A stretch of DNA of 41,919 nucleotides from an archaeon (GTDB lineage: Archaea > Nanobdellota > Nanobdellia > Woesearchaeales > UBA11576), in NCBI GenBank assembly GCA_020052935.1, contig JAGVOD010000074.1, positions 1 through 41,919 on the forward strand, written 5' to 3'. The position numbers were made by a program, and so were the translations under genes. The notes under the pieces are model-generated. The model saw only the letters and a list, made by a program, of their open reading frames with translations, did not search any database and had not been told where the DNA came from. This document shows positions 1-7,195 of this stretch, piece by piece (the stretch's first letter is position 1; each line of letters starts with the position of its first letter).

Positions 1-471
1 ATCGACACTTGTCCTTCAGGTGAGGGTAATTGCTATTTCTTCAACTGCAATGGTGAGACATTTGAGGAGGTGTCAAGGCACATCACAAGCTCCAGGGGAT
101 ATGCTGATTCCCTTTTGGCATACAACCAGCAGCACAACACAGGACCGGGAAGCGATTGGCGATACTCTGACGGTAAGTGTTATGGTAAGATGATATACCC
201 TGATATGAGAGAACTGACGTCCATACCCATAAGCACAGGCTCTACCTATGAGTTTGATTGCATTGGCCTGACTTTCAAAGACATATCAAAGATAGTGACC
301 GGTTCTTCCCAATCCTGGCAGATGGTGAAGGGATACAACCAATCCCATAATCCGGGAGGGAATTGGAGCTATCAGGGCGACAGGTGCTCTGGCACTATCT
401 TGCTTTCACCTGAGCTGGTCAACCACCCTGAGAGGTTTCAGAAGAACAGCAGGCATTCTAGGAATCGTTAA
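1..471 (+). CDS. C-terminal part of a cysteine-containing repeat protein, probably extracellular (5' end outside window)
   Basis: The frame is open from the first base to TAA at 469-471, so the start lies upstream. Two imperfect repeats of about 70 residues are visible, each with a motif like CxGxTFxxxS (Cys at about residues 16 and 87 counted from the first codon) followed by YNQxHN, a W and a GxxC motif (SDGKCYG, then QGDRCSG). Such Cys- and aromatic-rich repeats without catalytic motifs suit a secreted or surface-bound adhesin-like or binding protein; this is inference, because the signal peptide is not in the window. An A-rich stretch follows the stop. Function is not recognised. Confidence 0.65.
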   Translation: MDTCPSGEGNCYFFNCNGETFEEVSRHITSSRGYADSLLAYNQQHNTGPGSDWRYSDGKCYGKMIYPDMRELTSIPISTGSTYEFDCIGLTFKDISKIVTGSSQSWQMVKGYNQSHNPGGNWSYQGDRCSGTILLSPELVNHPERFQKNSRHSRNR

Positions 472-511
472 AACATAAGAAAAAGAAGTTAAAAAAATAA
501 ATGATTTGCCC

Positions 512-1180
512 TTATTCAGGGCAGTTGACCACGACGGATTCTGTCATCTTGTTTCCGTCATCTCCAGGCGACTGTATGTTGAGCTTGTTCACGCCTGCAG
601 GGTTGCCGTATCTCAGGTCGTCCTTGCCGATCTTTTCACAGACAGTCGATTCTCCCGCAGCGAGCTCTTCAACAGCGCATCCAGGGTCTTCATCAACCAT
701 GCCCCTCACCATGAAGTAGGTGTCATAGCCCTTGGCTACTCCTATCTTGCTTATCAGGAAAGGCCTTACTGTGTTGGTGTTTGTGACCTTTATTGAGATG
801 TAGTTGATTCCAGTCGCCTCTTCCTTGACGCAGTCGAAGTTAGAGAACCTTACTGGCTCTGCTGTGAAGTCGCGTGCGAGTGCCTGGTCCTTATTCTGTG
901 GCTCGCCCATCAGTCCTGTCTGCTTGTAGTCTCCAGTGTCAAGCTGTTCTGCCGTGACTAGGCCAGGTCCTGGCTCTGTAGTCGGGACTTCAACAACCGC
1001 TTCTTCTCCTTCTGCTCCTGCTCCCTCTGAAGCTGCTGCCTGCTCTCCACCTGGAGCTGTCGGCGCAGTCGGTGCAGCCGGAGCTGCTGGAGCTGTCGGC
1101 GCAGTTGGCGCTTGCTTTGCGCAACCTGCCAGAATCAGAAGTGTTATCGCGAATGCGATTGCTAGATATCTTAATTTCAT
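512..1180 (-). CDS. Lipoprotein with Ala/Pro/Thr-rich linker
   Basis: 222 residues. The N-terminus has a short positive segment, a hydrophobic stretch and a lipobox (LAGC, Cys20). A low-complexity linker of APT repeats and Glu/Gly-rich sequence follows at about residues 24-70, and then a globular domain of about 150 residues with four cysteines that could form disulfides. The start is supported by GAGGTGA just upstream of the ATG, and an A-box (GTTTATAAAA on this strand) lies at 1251-1260, giving a leader of roughly 45 bases. The globular part looks like a beta-rich binding domain, but I recognise no family. It is convergent with the partial gene at the window start. Confidence 0.8.
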   Translation of the reverse strand: MKLRYLAIAFAITLLILAGCAKQAPTAPTAPAAPAAPTAPTAPGGEQAAASEGAGAEGEEAVVEVPTTEPGPGLVTAEQLDTGDYKQTGLMGEPQNKDQALARDFTAEPVRFSNFDCVKEEATGINYISIKVTNTNTVRPFLISKIGVAKGYDTYFMVRGMVDEDPGCAVEELAAGESTVCEKIGKDDLRYGNPAGVNKLNIQSPGDDGNKMTESVVVNCPE

Positions 1181-1250
1181 TTGGTCACCTCGTTTGTCAC
1201 ATTGTAAATGCGAGTATTACACCCCTCTATTCCGACCCAACACATCGGTA

Positions 1251-1260
1251 TTTTATAAAC
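1251..1260 (-). promoter_or_regulatory. Archaeal TATA box of the lipoprotein gene
   Basis: Reads GTTTATAAAA on the minus strand, about 70 bases before the ATG at 1180. Confidence 0.5.
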
Positions 1261-1373
1261 TTTACGCTTATTTGGGCGTTCCAGGCTGTCTGGAGCCATA
1301 ATTCCGTAACTTAAAAAGCTACCAGTATACAAAAAACCTCACAAATGACGGTTTCTATTTAAGAAATCTCTGC

Positions 1374-1712
1374 TTATATTACCCTTACTTCCTCACCGAT
1401 TATCTCTGTTTTGTCGTCGTGCTCAGTGACCTTTCCTCGCACCTGGATGTAGTCTCCCTCCACAAGCAAAGGAGCCTTTCCGAACAGCACTACAGAAGTG
1501 ATCTCGTCTTTCTGTATGCGCAGGAAGGTTGTGCTGTTGCTCGAGCTTATTCCGACAACACTGCCTGTCACAACCACAGTCTCATCAACAGACTGCTCTA
1601 GCTTGTTGATCATTGTTTCGTCAACCTTGATACGCTGTGAGATGACGAACAGCGCGACTATCCCTATCATGCTGGCAACTAGCGCAATCCTGAGCAGAGT
1701 CTTCTCTTTCAC
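1374..1712 (-). CDS. Membrane-anchored OB-fold protein
   Basis: About 113 residues when started at the GTG at 1712. The open frame runs further upstream to 1802, but the extra residues look non-coding, and an AT-rich A-box-like sequence near 1738-1752 fits a start close to 1712. One N-terminal transmembrane helix (LLRIALVASMIGIVALFVIS) is followed by a five-strand beta pattern ending in VEGDYIQVRGKV and TEIIGEEVRVI, typical of the small OB-fold (tRNA_anti-like) proteins of archaea. The OB part would normally bind single-stranded nucleic acid or oligosaccharide; on which side of the membrane it lies is unknown. No operon partner is visible. Confidence 0.65.
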   Translation of the reverse strand: MKEKTLLRIALVASMIGIVALFVISQRIKVDETMINKLEQSVDETVVVTGSVVGISSSNSTTFLRIQKDEITSVVLFGKAPLLVEGDYIQVRGKVTEHDDKTEIIGEEVRVI

Positions 1713-1884
1713 CCACAGACTTATGTTTTTTGTATTGATAAATGTTAAATCTAGAAACACGGAATATCTGCGAGAATCTCGCAAGCATTGCGGTTCTTTC
1801 ATATGTTTTTCCGGAAATCAGGTTTTTCTGCGGAAGTCTTGCGTTTAATCCGTTGTTTTTGCAGAGGGTGTTATTGAAAAGTAT

Positions 1885-2000
1885 GCTGCCGCCCAATGCG
1901 AAGCGTATATCAGTGAGTTAATCACACGCGGCAGGGGGATGCCCCCTACGGGGATGCCGCGTTTCTTGATGTTCTTTCGTTAGCGGAGCCTGGCGGCAGC
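1885..2000. repeat. Palindromic element, copy A
   Basis: 116 bases. Outer arms GCTGCCGCC-C-A (1885-1895) and TGGCGGCAGC (1991-2000) pair except for one extra C on the left. Inner arms ACGCGGCA (1926-1933) and TGCCGCGT (1955-1962) pair perfectly around a core containing CCCCTACGGGG. AATGCGAAGCGT follows the left arm and AGCGGAGC precedes the right arm, as in the other copies. It lies directly upstream of the promoter of the lipoprotein gene at 2076; copy B lies just after that gene. Confidence 0.7.
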
Positions 2001-2044
2001 CATGCGGAGCATGAGCTTTTCAATAACACGTGCAGGGAGTAAGG

Positions 2045-2054
2045 TTTATATAAA
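2045..2054 (+). promoter_or_regulatory. TATA box of the 2076 lipoprotein (leaderless)
   Basis: TTTATATAAA, whose centre is about 26 bases before the ATG, so transcription should begin at or next to the start codon. No Shine-Dalgarno sequence is present. Confidence 0.6.
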
Positions 2055-2075
2055 AAAGCCTTCACTCATGTTTTC

Positions 2076-3170
2076 ATGGGGAGAAAAGATGGTGTTTTGC
2101 TGTTTGCACTGCTAGTCCTTGTTATGCTGATTTCTCTTTCAGGCTGTTTCAGGAAGACAGAAGTCATAATTTGCACCACGCCGCAGACCATTGTCGGCGA
2201 GCGTTGCTGCCTTGACGCGAACAACAACTCCCTCTGCGATGACACCGAGCTCTCAGAGAACGCGACAGCTGCAGGCATCTGCGGCAACGGTATCTGTGAT
2301 GAAGATATGGATGAGAACTGCACTACGTGCTGGAAGGACTGCGGCGCGTGCAAGAAGATTGTCTATGTATATGTCCCCAGGAACTTCACGCTCACCGAGC
2401 TCACCACAGACCTGAACAGGATCACGCGCGACGGGATTAAGTTCAGCAGGGACCGCCAGAACGCGAACAACGTATCTGATTTCCTTTTCTTCGACAAGCC
2501 TGTGCCGAGGTACTTCGCTGATTTCATGGGCATCAAGTACAAGCCGCTCTACAAGAGCAGGTGGATCGTGCTGAGCCAAATCGTCAATGAGAACTATAAT
2601 ATCACCGACCCCACATCATTATTGGATTACGTCAACATGAGCAACTGGTACTTGACATATAACAGGCGGACCGAAGAGATGGTTGCTTACGAGGCGAGGC
2701 TCAACTCAGGCAACGCGACATCAGATTATCCGACGCAGCCTACAGGCTACCAGAAGCAGTTCCGTTATTTGGATTGGACGTTCAAGAATTTCACAAAGAC
2801 AGAGTCTGTGGTCTACGAAGGAGTGTCTATCGTCGGCAACGAGACTGTCGAGTCTGTCTATGCCAGCATCACAGGCTACAACGTGACCTACAAGTACCAT
2901 GAGTACATGGACCTTGATTTCGGTGCTGTCGAGGCGTTCAAGGATGTTGATGAGACGCGGCTGGGCTACATCCACTCGCTTAGCTTCATCTGCGCCAGGA
3001 ACCTCGTCATCACGATATATGACTACGACTATGATGGTGGCTATGAGGGGATCTCCCCCCAAAATGTGCTTGACCAGATAAGCATGAACCGCCAAGCCCT
3101 CCAGAAGACTGCAGAGATGTTCGAGAGCTTGTGTAATGCGAAGTATTCTAACAAGAACTTTGTAGTTTGA
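2076..3170 (+). CDS. Cysteine-rich N-glycosylated lipoprotein
   Basis: 364 residues. The signal sequence ends in a lipobox (LSGC, Cys24). Residues about 30-95 are Cys-rich: CCLDANNNSLCDD looks like a calcium-binding Asp/Asn loop, and CGNGICDEDMDENCTTCWKDC is a type of disulfide-rich module common in DPANN surface proteins. The rest is a large domain rich in Tyr and Asn with several NxS/T sequons, which suits an exposed, glycosylated protein. The start is set by the TATA box 26 bases upstream. The gene is flanked by two members of the palindromic element family (copies A and B). No enzyme motif is recognised. Confidence 0.8.
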   Translation: MGRKDGVLLFALLVLVMLISLSGCFRKTEVIICTTPQTIVGERCCLDANNNSLCDDTELSENATAAGICGNGICDEDMDENCTTCWKDCGACKKIVYVYVPRNFTLTELTTDLNRITRDGIKFSRDRQNANNVSDFLFFDKPVPRYFADFMGIKYKPLYKSRWIVLSQIVNENYNITDPTSLLDYVNMSNWYLTYNRRTEEMVAYEARLNSGNATSDYPTQPTGYQKQFRYLDWTFKNFTKTESVVYEGVSIVGNETVESVYASITGYNVTYKYHEYMDLDFGAVEAFKDVDETRLGYIHSLSFICARNLVITIYDYDYDGGYEGISPQNVLDQISMNRQALQKTAEMFESLCNAKYSNKNFVV

Positions 3171-3208
3171 TGTATTTCTTAGCAGTGCCCCTGCCATTAA
3201 CTACTGAA

Positions 3209-3335
3209 GCAGCACCACCGCAATTTTGCGGAGCGTTTCACAGCAAAAGAATCAGGCTCGACGGGGGGAAGCCCCATCCGGGGGTGTCGAGCTCATAGTA
3301 GAAGAATAAACAAGCGAAGCATTGCGTGGTGCTGC
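3209..3335. repeat. Palindromic element, copy B
   Basis: 127 bases in the convergent space between the lipoprotein and the Ogg2 gene. Outer arms GCAGCACCACCGCAA (3209-3223) and TTGCGTGGTGCTGC (3322-3335) pair over 14 bases with one extra C on the left. Inner arms GCTCGAC (3256-3262) and GTCGAGC (3286-3292) pair perfectly around a core with GCCCCATCCGGGGG. It carries the shared TTGCGGAGCGTTTCACAG after the left arm and AAGCGAAGC before the right arm. A second nested pair, AGCAGTGCC (3181-3189) and GGCACTGCT (3357-3365), encloses it. Confidence 0.75.
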
Positions 3336-3369
3336 GAGTTGAGAGGAGCCTTGCGTGGCACTGCTGATA

Positions 3370-3996
3370 TCACTTCAATATCTTCCCTGTCTCGCAATAC
3401 CAGAGGTATAGGTCGAGTTCTCCTTGCGTCATGCCGCACGCGTCTGCGACGCTTTTCAGCGCCTTCTCTATGATGACGTAGTTCTTTGGGGTCAGCGTCT
3501 TCGGTCTTTTCACGACGCCGTACCTCTCGAGGAAGTCTACGATGTGGAAGTCGATTATCGCGTAATCATCGAAGCCGATATTACGCAGGAAGTGGCTTGC
3601 TTCCTTGTATCCGAGGCCTTTGACGTTTTTCACCAGCCATTCGCGCCGCAAGTCATTGTCCTTGAAAGAAGATATCTTATTCTTGAGCCCAGCAGCATGT
3701 CGTCTCGCTTCGTAGATGTATTTCGCGCGGGTGTTTGGGAACCTGTGCCCCAGCGAGCGTAGTTTTGCGGCGAGCTGTTTTTCAGACAGCGTGAGGAATC
3801 CGTCTCCGACAGCGCGTTGTATCCTTATGCCGCCTTCTGCAGTGTAATTCGCAGTCAGTATGCAGAAGCACATCTCCTTGAAGAGCTCTTTGCTGGGCTT
3901 CTTGCCGAGCGCCTTGAATTCCTTGGTGCGTTGCCGTACTTTTTTCTCCACATCTCCTGATTTCACGTCCATGACGCACTTGAGAACATCTTTCAT
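3370..3996 (-). CDS. ogg: 8-oxoguanine DNA glycosylase/AP lyase, Ogg2 family
   Basis: 208 residues when started at the ATG at 3996; the longer frame to 4071 would run into the superoxide reductase gene, and Ogg2 proteins are about 207 residues. The helix-hairpin-helix region has NVKGLGYKEASHFLRNIG followed by DYAIIDFHI, placing the Schiff-base lysine at K131 and the catalytic aspartate at D149, as in archaeal Ogg2. The family excises 8-oxoguanine opposite C and cleaves the strand by beta-elimination. It is last in a minus-strand run glutaredoxin, thioredoxin reductase, superoxide reductase, Ogg2, 28 bases after the superoxide reductase stop, so protein and DNA oxidation defence appear co-transcribed. 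Confidence 0.92.
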   Translation of the reverse strand: MKDVLKCVMDVKSGDVEKKVRQRTKEFKALGKKPSKELFKEMCFCILTANYTAEGGIRIQRAVGDGFLTLSEKQLAAKLRSLGHRFPNTRAKYIYEARRHAAGLKNKISSFKDNDLRREWLVKNVKGLGYKEASHFLRNIGFDDYAIIDFHIVDFLERYGVVKRPKTLTPKNYVIIEKALKSVADACGMTQGELDLYLWYCETGKILK

Positions 3997-4024
3997 TCTG
4001 ATCAAAAAGAATAAAAAATTACGC

Positions 4025-4399
4025 TTACGCCTTCCACAGCCCGTGCAGGTTGCAGTATTCCCGAGCGACAACGTTCTCTGCCACTATCTTGAACACTGCC
4101 TGCGGCTTGTCTCCGGGCTTGAGATACTGTCGATATACTTTGCCGTCTGCGATTATCTCTATCCATTCGATGTAGTGCGCAGCCTCCATCGGATGCTTCT
4201 TAGCTCCGATCTTGACCTTTACCGCCGTCTTTGTTATCTTTAGGACCGGCACGTGCTTCTCCTGCGCAGCGTCTGTCGTGTTGGGGTTGAGCAGTTCCAT
4301 GTTCTTTCCACAGCAGACCAGTGTCCCGCCGCTTGCGTGCACTACCTCGACGATGTTGCCGCACACGCTGCACTTATAGACTTGGTTGAGTTCTGTCAT
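4025..4399 (-). CDS. dfx: Class I superoxide reductase (desulfoferrodoxin)
   Basis: 124 residues, usual length for a two-iron desulfoferrodoxin. The N-terminal desulforedoxin domain has the Fe(Cys)4 ligands C10, C13, C29 and C30 (CSVC, then VCCGKNM). The catalytic centre II has the EKH motif (47-49) with H49, then H69, H75, C116 and H119 (CNLHG) for the Fe(His)4Cys site. It reduces superoxide to hydrogen peroxide without making oxygen, the strategy of anaerobes and microaerophiles. The gene follows trxB by 18 bases in the same operon, with GAGGTG before the ATG. Confidence 0.95.
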   Translation of the reverse strand: MTELNQVYKCSVCGNIVEVVHASGGTLVCCGKNMELLNPNTTDAAQEKHVPVLKITKTAVKVKIGAKKHPMEAAHYIEWIEIIADGKVYRQYLKPGDKPQAVFKIVAENVVAREYCNLHGLWKA

Positions 4400-4417
4400 T
4401 TTTACACCTCATATGGA

Positions 4418-5335
4418 TTATTGTTTCTGGTTAGCGATGTATCTTGCCGCCTTGAGCAGCGCCATGCAGCCCTGCCCTGCAGCTATGACGTATTGGTATT
4501 CGTGCCCTGACGCGCAGTCTCCTGCCGCGAATATGCCCGGCACGCTCGTGTTCATCTGGCAGTCTATCGCTATATGCCCGTCTGGCTCTGTCTTGACTAC
4601 GTCCTTGAACAGGTCTGTATTCGGCACCCTTCCTATCTCTATTATGACTCCATCGACGAGGATATCTTTTATGTTCCCTTTCCGTCGATACTTCAGGCCT
4701 TTGACGAGTTTGTCTCCTGTTATCTCGAGTGTCTCGGCTTCGAATATCGTCTCTACTTTCGGGTTGCTCTTGATTTTCTCCATCAGGTATGCGTGGCCGA
4801 TGAACTTTTCGCCGATGACTATCACATATATCTTTGATGCTATCTCTTTCATGAAATCTGCTGCTTCCAGCGCAGCATTGCCCCCGCCGACAACAGCCAC
4901 TCTCTTGCCAGAGAACAGCGGGCCGTCGCATATTGAGCAGTACGCCACGCCTTTCCTTGCGAACTTCTCTTCGCCAGGCACATTGAGCTTGCGGGACCGG
5001 GCGCCGGTCGCTATTATCAATGTCTTTGTCTCATACTCCCCTTTGTCGGTTGTCACGATGAAGTTCTTGCCTTTCTTTTTCACGGCTCTGACAGACTCTT
5101 TCTTCAGCTTGACTCCGTTGAATTGCAGCTGTTTCTCTATCGCGTCGCTGAACTCAACGCCGGTCGTCTTTACTATGCCAGGATAGTTGAGTATGTCTCC
5201 GCTGGCCATCATCTGGCCGCCCGCATCTGGGGATATCAGCTCGAACCTCATCCTCTTCCTGGATGCGTATATCGCTGCTGTCGCTCCTGCAATGCCTGCG
5301 CCGATGATTATTGTTTCGTATATGATTTCCACCAC
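4418..5335 (-). CDS. trxB: Thioredoxin reductase (FAD/NADPH)
   Basis: About 305 residues, normal for low-molecular-weight TrxB. The FAD-binding GAGIAG is at residues 12-17, the redox-active CSIC at 133-136, the second dinucleotide motif GGGNAALEAA at about 150, and the FAD-binding GIFAAGDCA near the C-terminus. The start is one of two tandem GTG codons at 5335/5332, a few bases after the stop of the glutaredoxin-like gene, so translation is probably coupled. Its electron acceptor is most likely the CPWC protein encoded just upstream. Electrons could pass to peroxide- or protein-repair enzymes together with the superoxide reductase downstream. Confidence 0.95.
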   Translation of the reverse strand: MVEIIYETIIIGAGIAGATAAIYASRKRMRFELISPDAGGQMMASGDILNYPGIVKTTGVEFSDAIEKQLQFNGVKLKKESVRAVKKKGKNFIVTTDKGEYETKTLIIATGARSRKLNVPGEEKFARKGVAYCSICDGPLFSGKRVAVVGGGNAALEAADFMKEIASKIYVIVIGEKFIGHAYLMEKIKSNPKVETIFEAETLEITGDKLVKGLKYRRKGNIKDILVDGVIIEIGRVPNTDLFKDVVKTEPDGHIAIDCQMNTSVPGIFAAGDCASGHEYQYVIAAGQGCMALLKAARYIANQKQ

Positions 5336-5339
5336 TGTT

Positions 5340-5600
5340 TCACTTCTTCGTTTTCTTGGTCTTGCTCATCTTCGCCAGCTCCGCCTCTATCTCCTCAGGC
5401 ACGAAGCCGACTATCATCTTTCCGTTTATCTCTGTCTGCGGCACTCCCAGCTCCCCAGATTTTGATGTCATCTCTTCCACGGCTGAAGAGTCTGAAGACA
5501 CATCTATGTTCTCGAAGTCTATCTTCTTCTCAACGAGCCAGGCCTTGAGCTTCATGCACCAGGGGCAGGTCGGTAAAGTGTATACCTTGATTTTTGCCAT
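5340..5600 (-). CDS. Glutaredoxin-like redox protein (CPWC)
   Basis: 86 residues with a thioredoxin fold: the beta strand KIKVYTL, the active site CPWC (C12, C15), and the cis-proline motif GVPQTEING at about residues 52-60, followed by a Lys-rich tail. This is the NrdH/glutaredoxin-like type that is usually reduced by thioredoxin reductase rather than glutathione, which fits its place as first gene of the trxB operon. A strong GGAGGT lies 6 bases before the ATG, and an A-box-like AAAAATTAAATA lies at about 5638-5650. Confidence 0.9.
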   Translation of the reverse strand: MAKIKVYTLPTCPWCMKLKAWLVEKKIDFENIDVSSDSSAVEEMTSKSGELGVPQTEINGKMIVGFVPEEIEAELAKMSKTKKTKK

Positions 5601-5681
5601 GATTCGACCTCCTCAGTCAAGCCATAATCTTGACGCGTATTTAATTTTTGCCATCATGCTCAGGATTTGCAAATCATAAAT

Positions 5682-5690
5682 ATTATATAC
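5682..5690 (+). promoter_or_regulatory. TATA box of the 5712 gene
   Basis: ATTATATAC centred about 26 bases before ATG 5712; the transcript is probably leaderless. It lies in the divergent space with the redox operon. Confidence 0.5.
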
Positions 5691-5711
5691 CACAACAGCG
5701 CATTTCGCCTT

Positions 5712-6251
5712 ATGAACCAGAAGCAGATAGGGACTATCGTAGCTATCATCGGCATACTCCTGATGATATTCACCATACTGGCGAAGAACAACGAGGATAG
5801 GCACATCGCCGCTTTTGTCGAGAAGGAAGGCACGTGTTACGCAGCAGATGGGACGTGCCTGCACGAGCAGAGCCGCAACCTTTTCCTTTTTGGAGGCATC
5901 CTGTCTGCGGCATTGATTCTGCTAGGAGCATACCTCATATTCTTCGACAAGACACAGAAGGTGCTTGCAGAGCATCAGGTCAAGGTCTCATCTGCGCTGA
6001 GGGACTTCAAGAGACAAGAGACAGAGAAAGAGACGTTCCATGCTTTCCTGGCAGGGTTCTCTGCTGAAGAGCAGTCAGTGCTTAAAGCGATAAAAGAGCA
6101 GGACGGCATAAAGCAATCAACGCTGAGGTTCAGGACAGGCATGTCCAAGTCATCCCTATCTCTCCTGCTCAAGAGCCTTGAAGAGCGAGGGATAATCTCC
6201 AGGAAGGAATCAGGCAAGACCAACGAGGTATTCCTGAGGAAGAAGTTCTAG
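5712..6251 (+). CDS. Membrane-anchored winged-helix regulator
   Basis: 179 residues from ATG 5712 (the longer frame from 5667 would begin before the TATA box). Two transmembrane helices at about residues 7-27 and 55-77 enclose a short external loop with two cysteines (GTCYAADGTC). A coiled linker leads to a C-terminal winged helix (about 115-179) with a clear helix-turn-helix, IKQSTLRFRTGMSKSSLSLLLKSLEERGII, followed by a wing. MarR-like domains tethered to the membrane occur widely in archaea as putative signal-responsive regulators. The two external cysteines and the divergent redox operon suggest, without proof, that it senses redox state outside the cell. Confidence 0.8.
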   Translation: MNQKQIGTIVAIIGILLMIFTILAKNNEDRHIAAFVEKEGTCYAADGTCLHEQSRNLFLFGGILSAALILLGAYLIFFDKTQKVLAEHQVKVSSALRDFKRQETEKETFHAFLAGFSAEEQSVLKAIKEQDGIKQSTLRFRTGMSKSSLSLLLKSLEERGIISRKESGKTNEVFLRKKF

Positions 6252-6264
6252 ATACCCACGATAA

Positions 6265-6273
6265 TTTTATAAA
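6265..6273 (+). promoter_or_regulatory. TATA box of the 6339 gene
   Basis: TTTTATAAA; a leader of about 45 bases contains a small hairpin, CTCAGA/TCTGAG, at 6313-6331 just before the ATG. Confidence 0.45.
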
Positions 6274-6338
6274 TGAGGCAAAATTCTTCATGTACCAGAG
6301 GTGTAGGTAGCCTCAGAGCCTAATTCTGAGATATCAAT

Positions 6339-6851
6339 ATGACAAGGATACTAGAGTTGCTAAAGAAGGCAGGAGAAGCCAGTCCCAACTTCAGGGCCAG
6401 GTTGACCTATGACCATGGACCGCTTCCACCTATCAGGGCATATCTTCACAATGCAGGCATTGACGAAGCATTCGACTGCCCCAAACGCAAGACCGTGGAA
6501 GCCAAAGTGGAAGAGCACCTGATAAAGACATTGATAATGAACCGGGGGATCATCAACGGCGCAGACTACCTCCTCGCAGCGATATGGGGCGATAAAGGCG
6601 CGAAGATGATAGACCTATTCAGATACTCAGGCCTTGGCGGATGGCCAGGCAACCCTGACTTTGCAGGATTCGTATTCAGGAACGGCGTCTACATGCCTGA
6701 AAAGAGAGAACTCACTTGCGGCGACACGCTCATCGTGCTCGGCCAAGAGGAAAGATACAGGCGCACAACCAAAGACCTCAAAGAGTACGTGGAACATTCT
6801 CCAAGCATAGATGGCCTTGTCTCTGATACTGGCCAAGTCATCTGTTTATAA
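6339..6851 (+). CDS. Conserved-looking protein of unknown function
   Basis: 170 residues, soluble, no signal peptide. It has a helical N-terminus, a central run with RGIINGADYLLAAIWGDKGAKMIDL, an aromatic/Gly loop (YSGLGGWPGNPDF) and a mixed C-terminus. Base and codon use match the neighbouring housekeeping-type genes, and a TATA box lies upstream, so it is probably real. I recognise no family and infer no function. Confidence 0.6.
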   Translation: MTRILELLKKAGEASPNFRARLTYDHGPLPPIRAYLHNAGIDEAFDCPKRKTVEAKVEEHLIKTLIMNRGIINGADYLLAAIWGDKGAKMIDLFRYSGLGGWPGNPDFAGFVFRNGVYMPEKRELTCGDTLIVLGQEERYRRTTKDLKEYVEHSPSIDGLVSDTGQVICL

Positions 6852-6860
6852 ATGACCTGG

Positions 6861-6907
6861 AACGGTTATAAACGGTCCTGGACGATAATTCTGTAGTTAT
6901 AGCCGTT
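6861..6907. promoter_or_regulatory. Inverted repeat upstream of the copper operon, possible operator
   Basis: AACGGTTATAAAC (6861-6873) and GTTATAGCCGTT (6896-6907) are imperfect inverted copies about 30-75 bases upstream of the TATA-like TATTAATAAA at 6935-6944. The position suits binding of a metal-responsive regulator. Confidence 0.4.
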
Positions 6908-6987
6908 TTTGACACTTAGTTTCGCGTCGAATGGTATTAATAAACGCTGCTTCTACAAGAATGCATCAATCCGCAAGGTGATGTGAA

Positions 6988-7194
6988 ATGAAAATGATCT
7001 GTATCGATGTAAAAGGGATGCACTGCCCAAGCTGCGAGACCCTCATAAAAGAGGGCTTGGAGGAGCTGGCAGGAGTGAAGTCAGCAGCGGTCTCGCACAA
7101 GACAGGTAAAGTCGTTGTCGAGTTCGATGAGAAGAAGACAAGCGAGAAAGAAATCAAGCAGGTCGTCAGGGGCCTGAAATACCAGGTACACTAA
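6988..7194 (+). CDS. HMA-domain copper chaperone (CopZ-like)
   Basis: 68 residues forming a single heavy-metal-associated ferredoxin-like domain with GMHCPSC at residues 10-16, the CxxC pair that binds Cu(I). AGGTGATG precedes the ATG. It is the first gene of the copper run and ends one base before the next start. Expected role: hand cytosolic Cu(I) to the HMA domains of the two membrane proteins encoded downstream. Confidence 0.9.
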   Translation: MKMICIDVKGMHCPSCETLIKEGLEELAGVKSAAVSHKTGKVVVEFDEKKTSEKEIKQVVRGLKYQVH

Positions 7195-7195
7195 G

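Noticed and set aside
936-1301. 121-codon frame rich in Ala, Val and Gly
   Set aside because: It is the antisense reading of the Ala/Pro linker of the lipoprotein on the minus strand.
1621-1896. 91-codon minus-strand frame overlapping the OB-fold gene
   Set aside because: Wrong frame for the OB-fold protein, no ribosome site, and it runs into element copy A.
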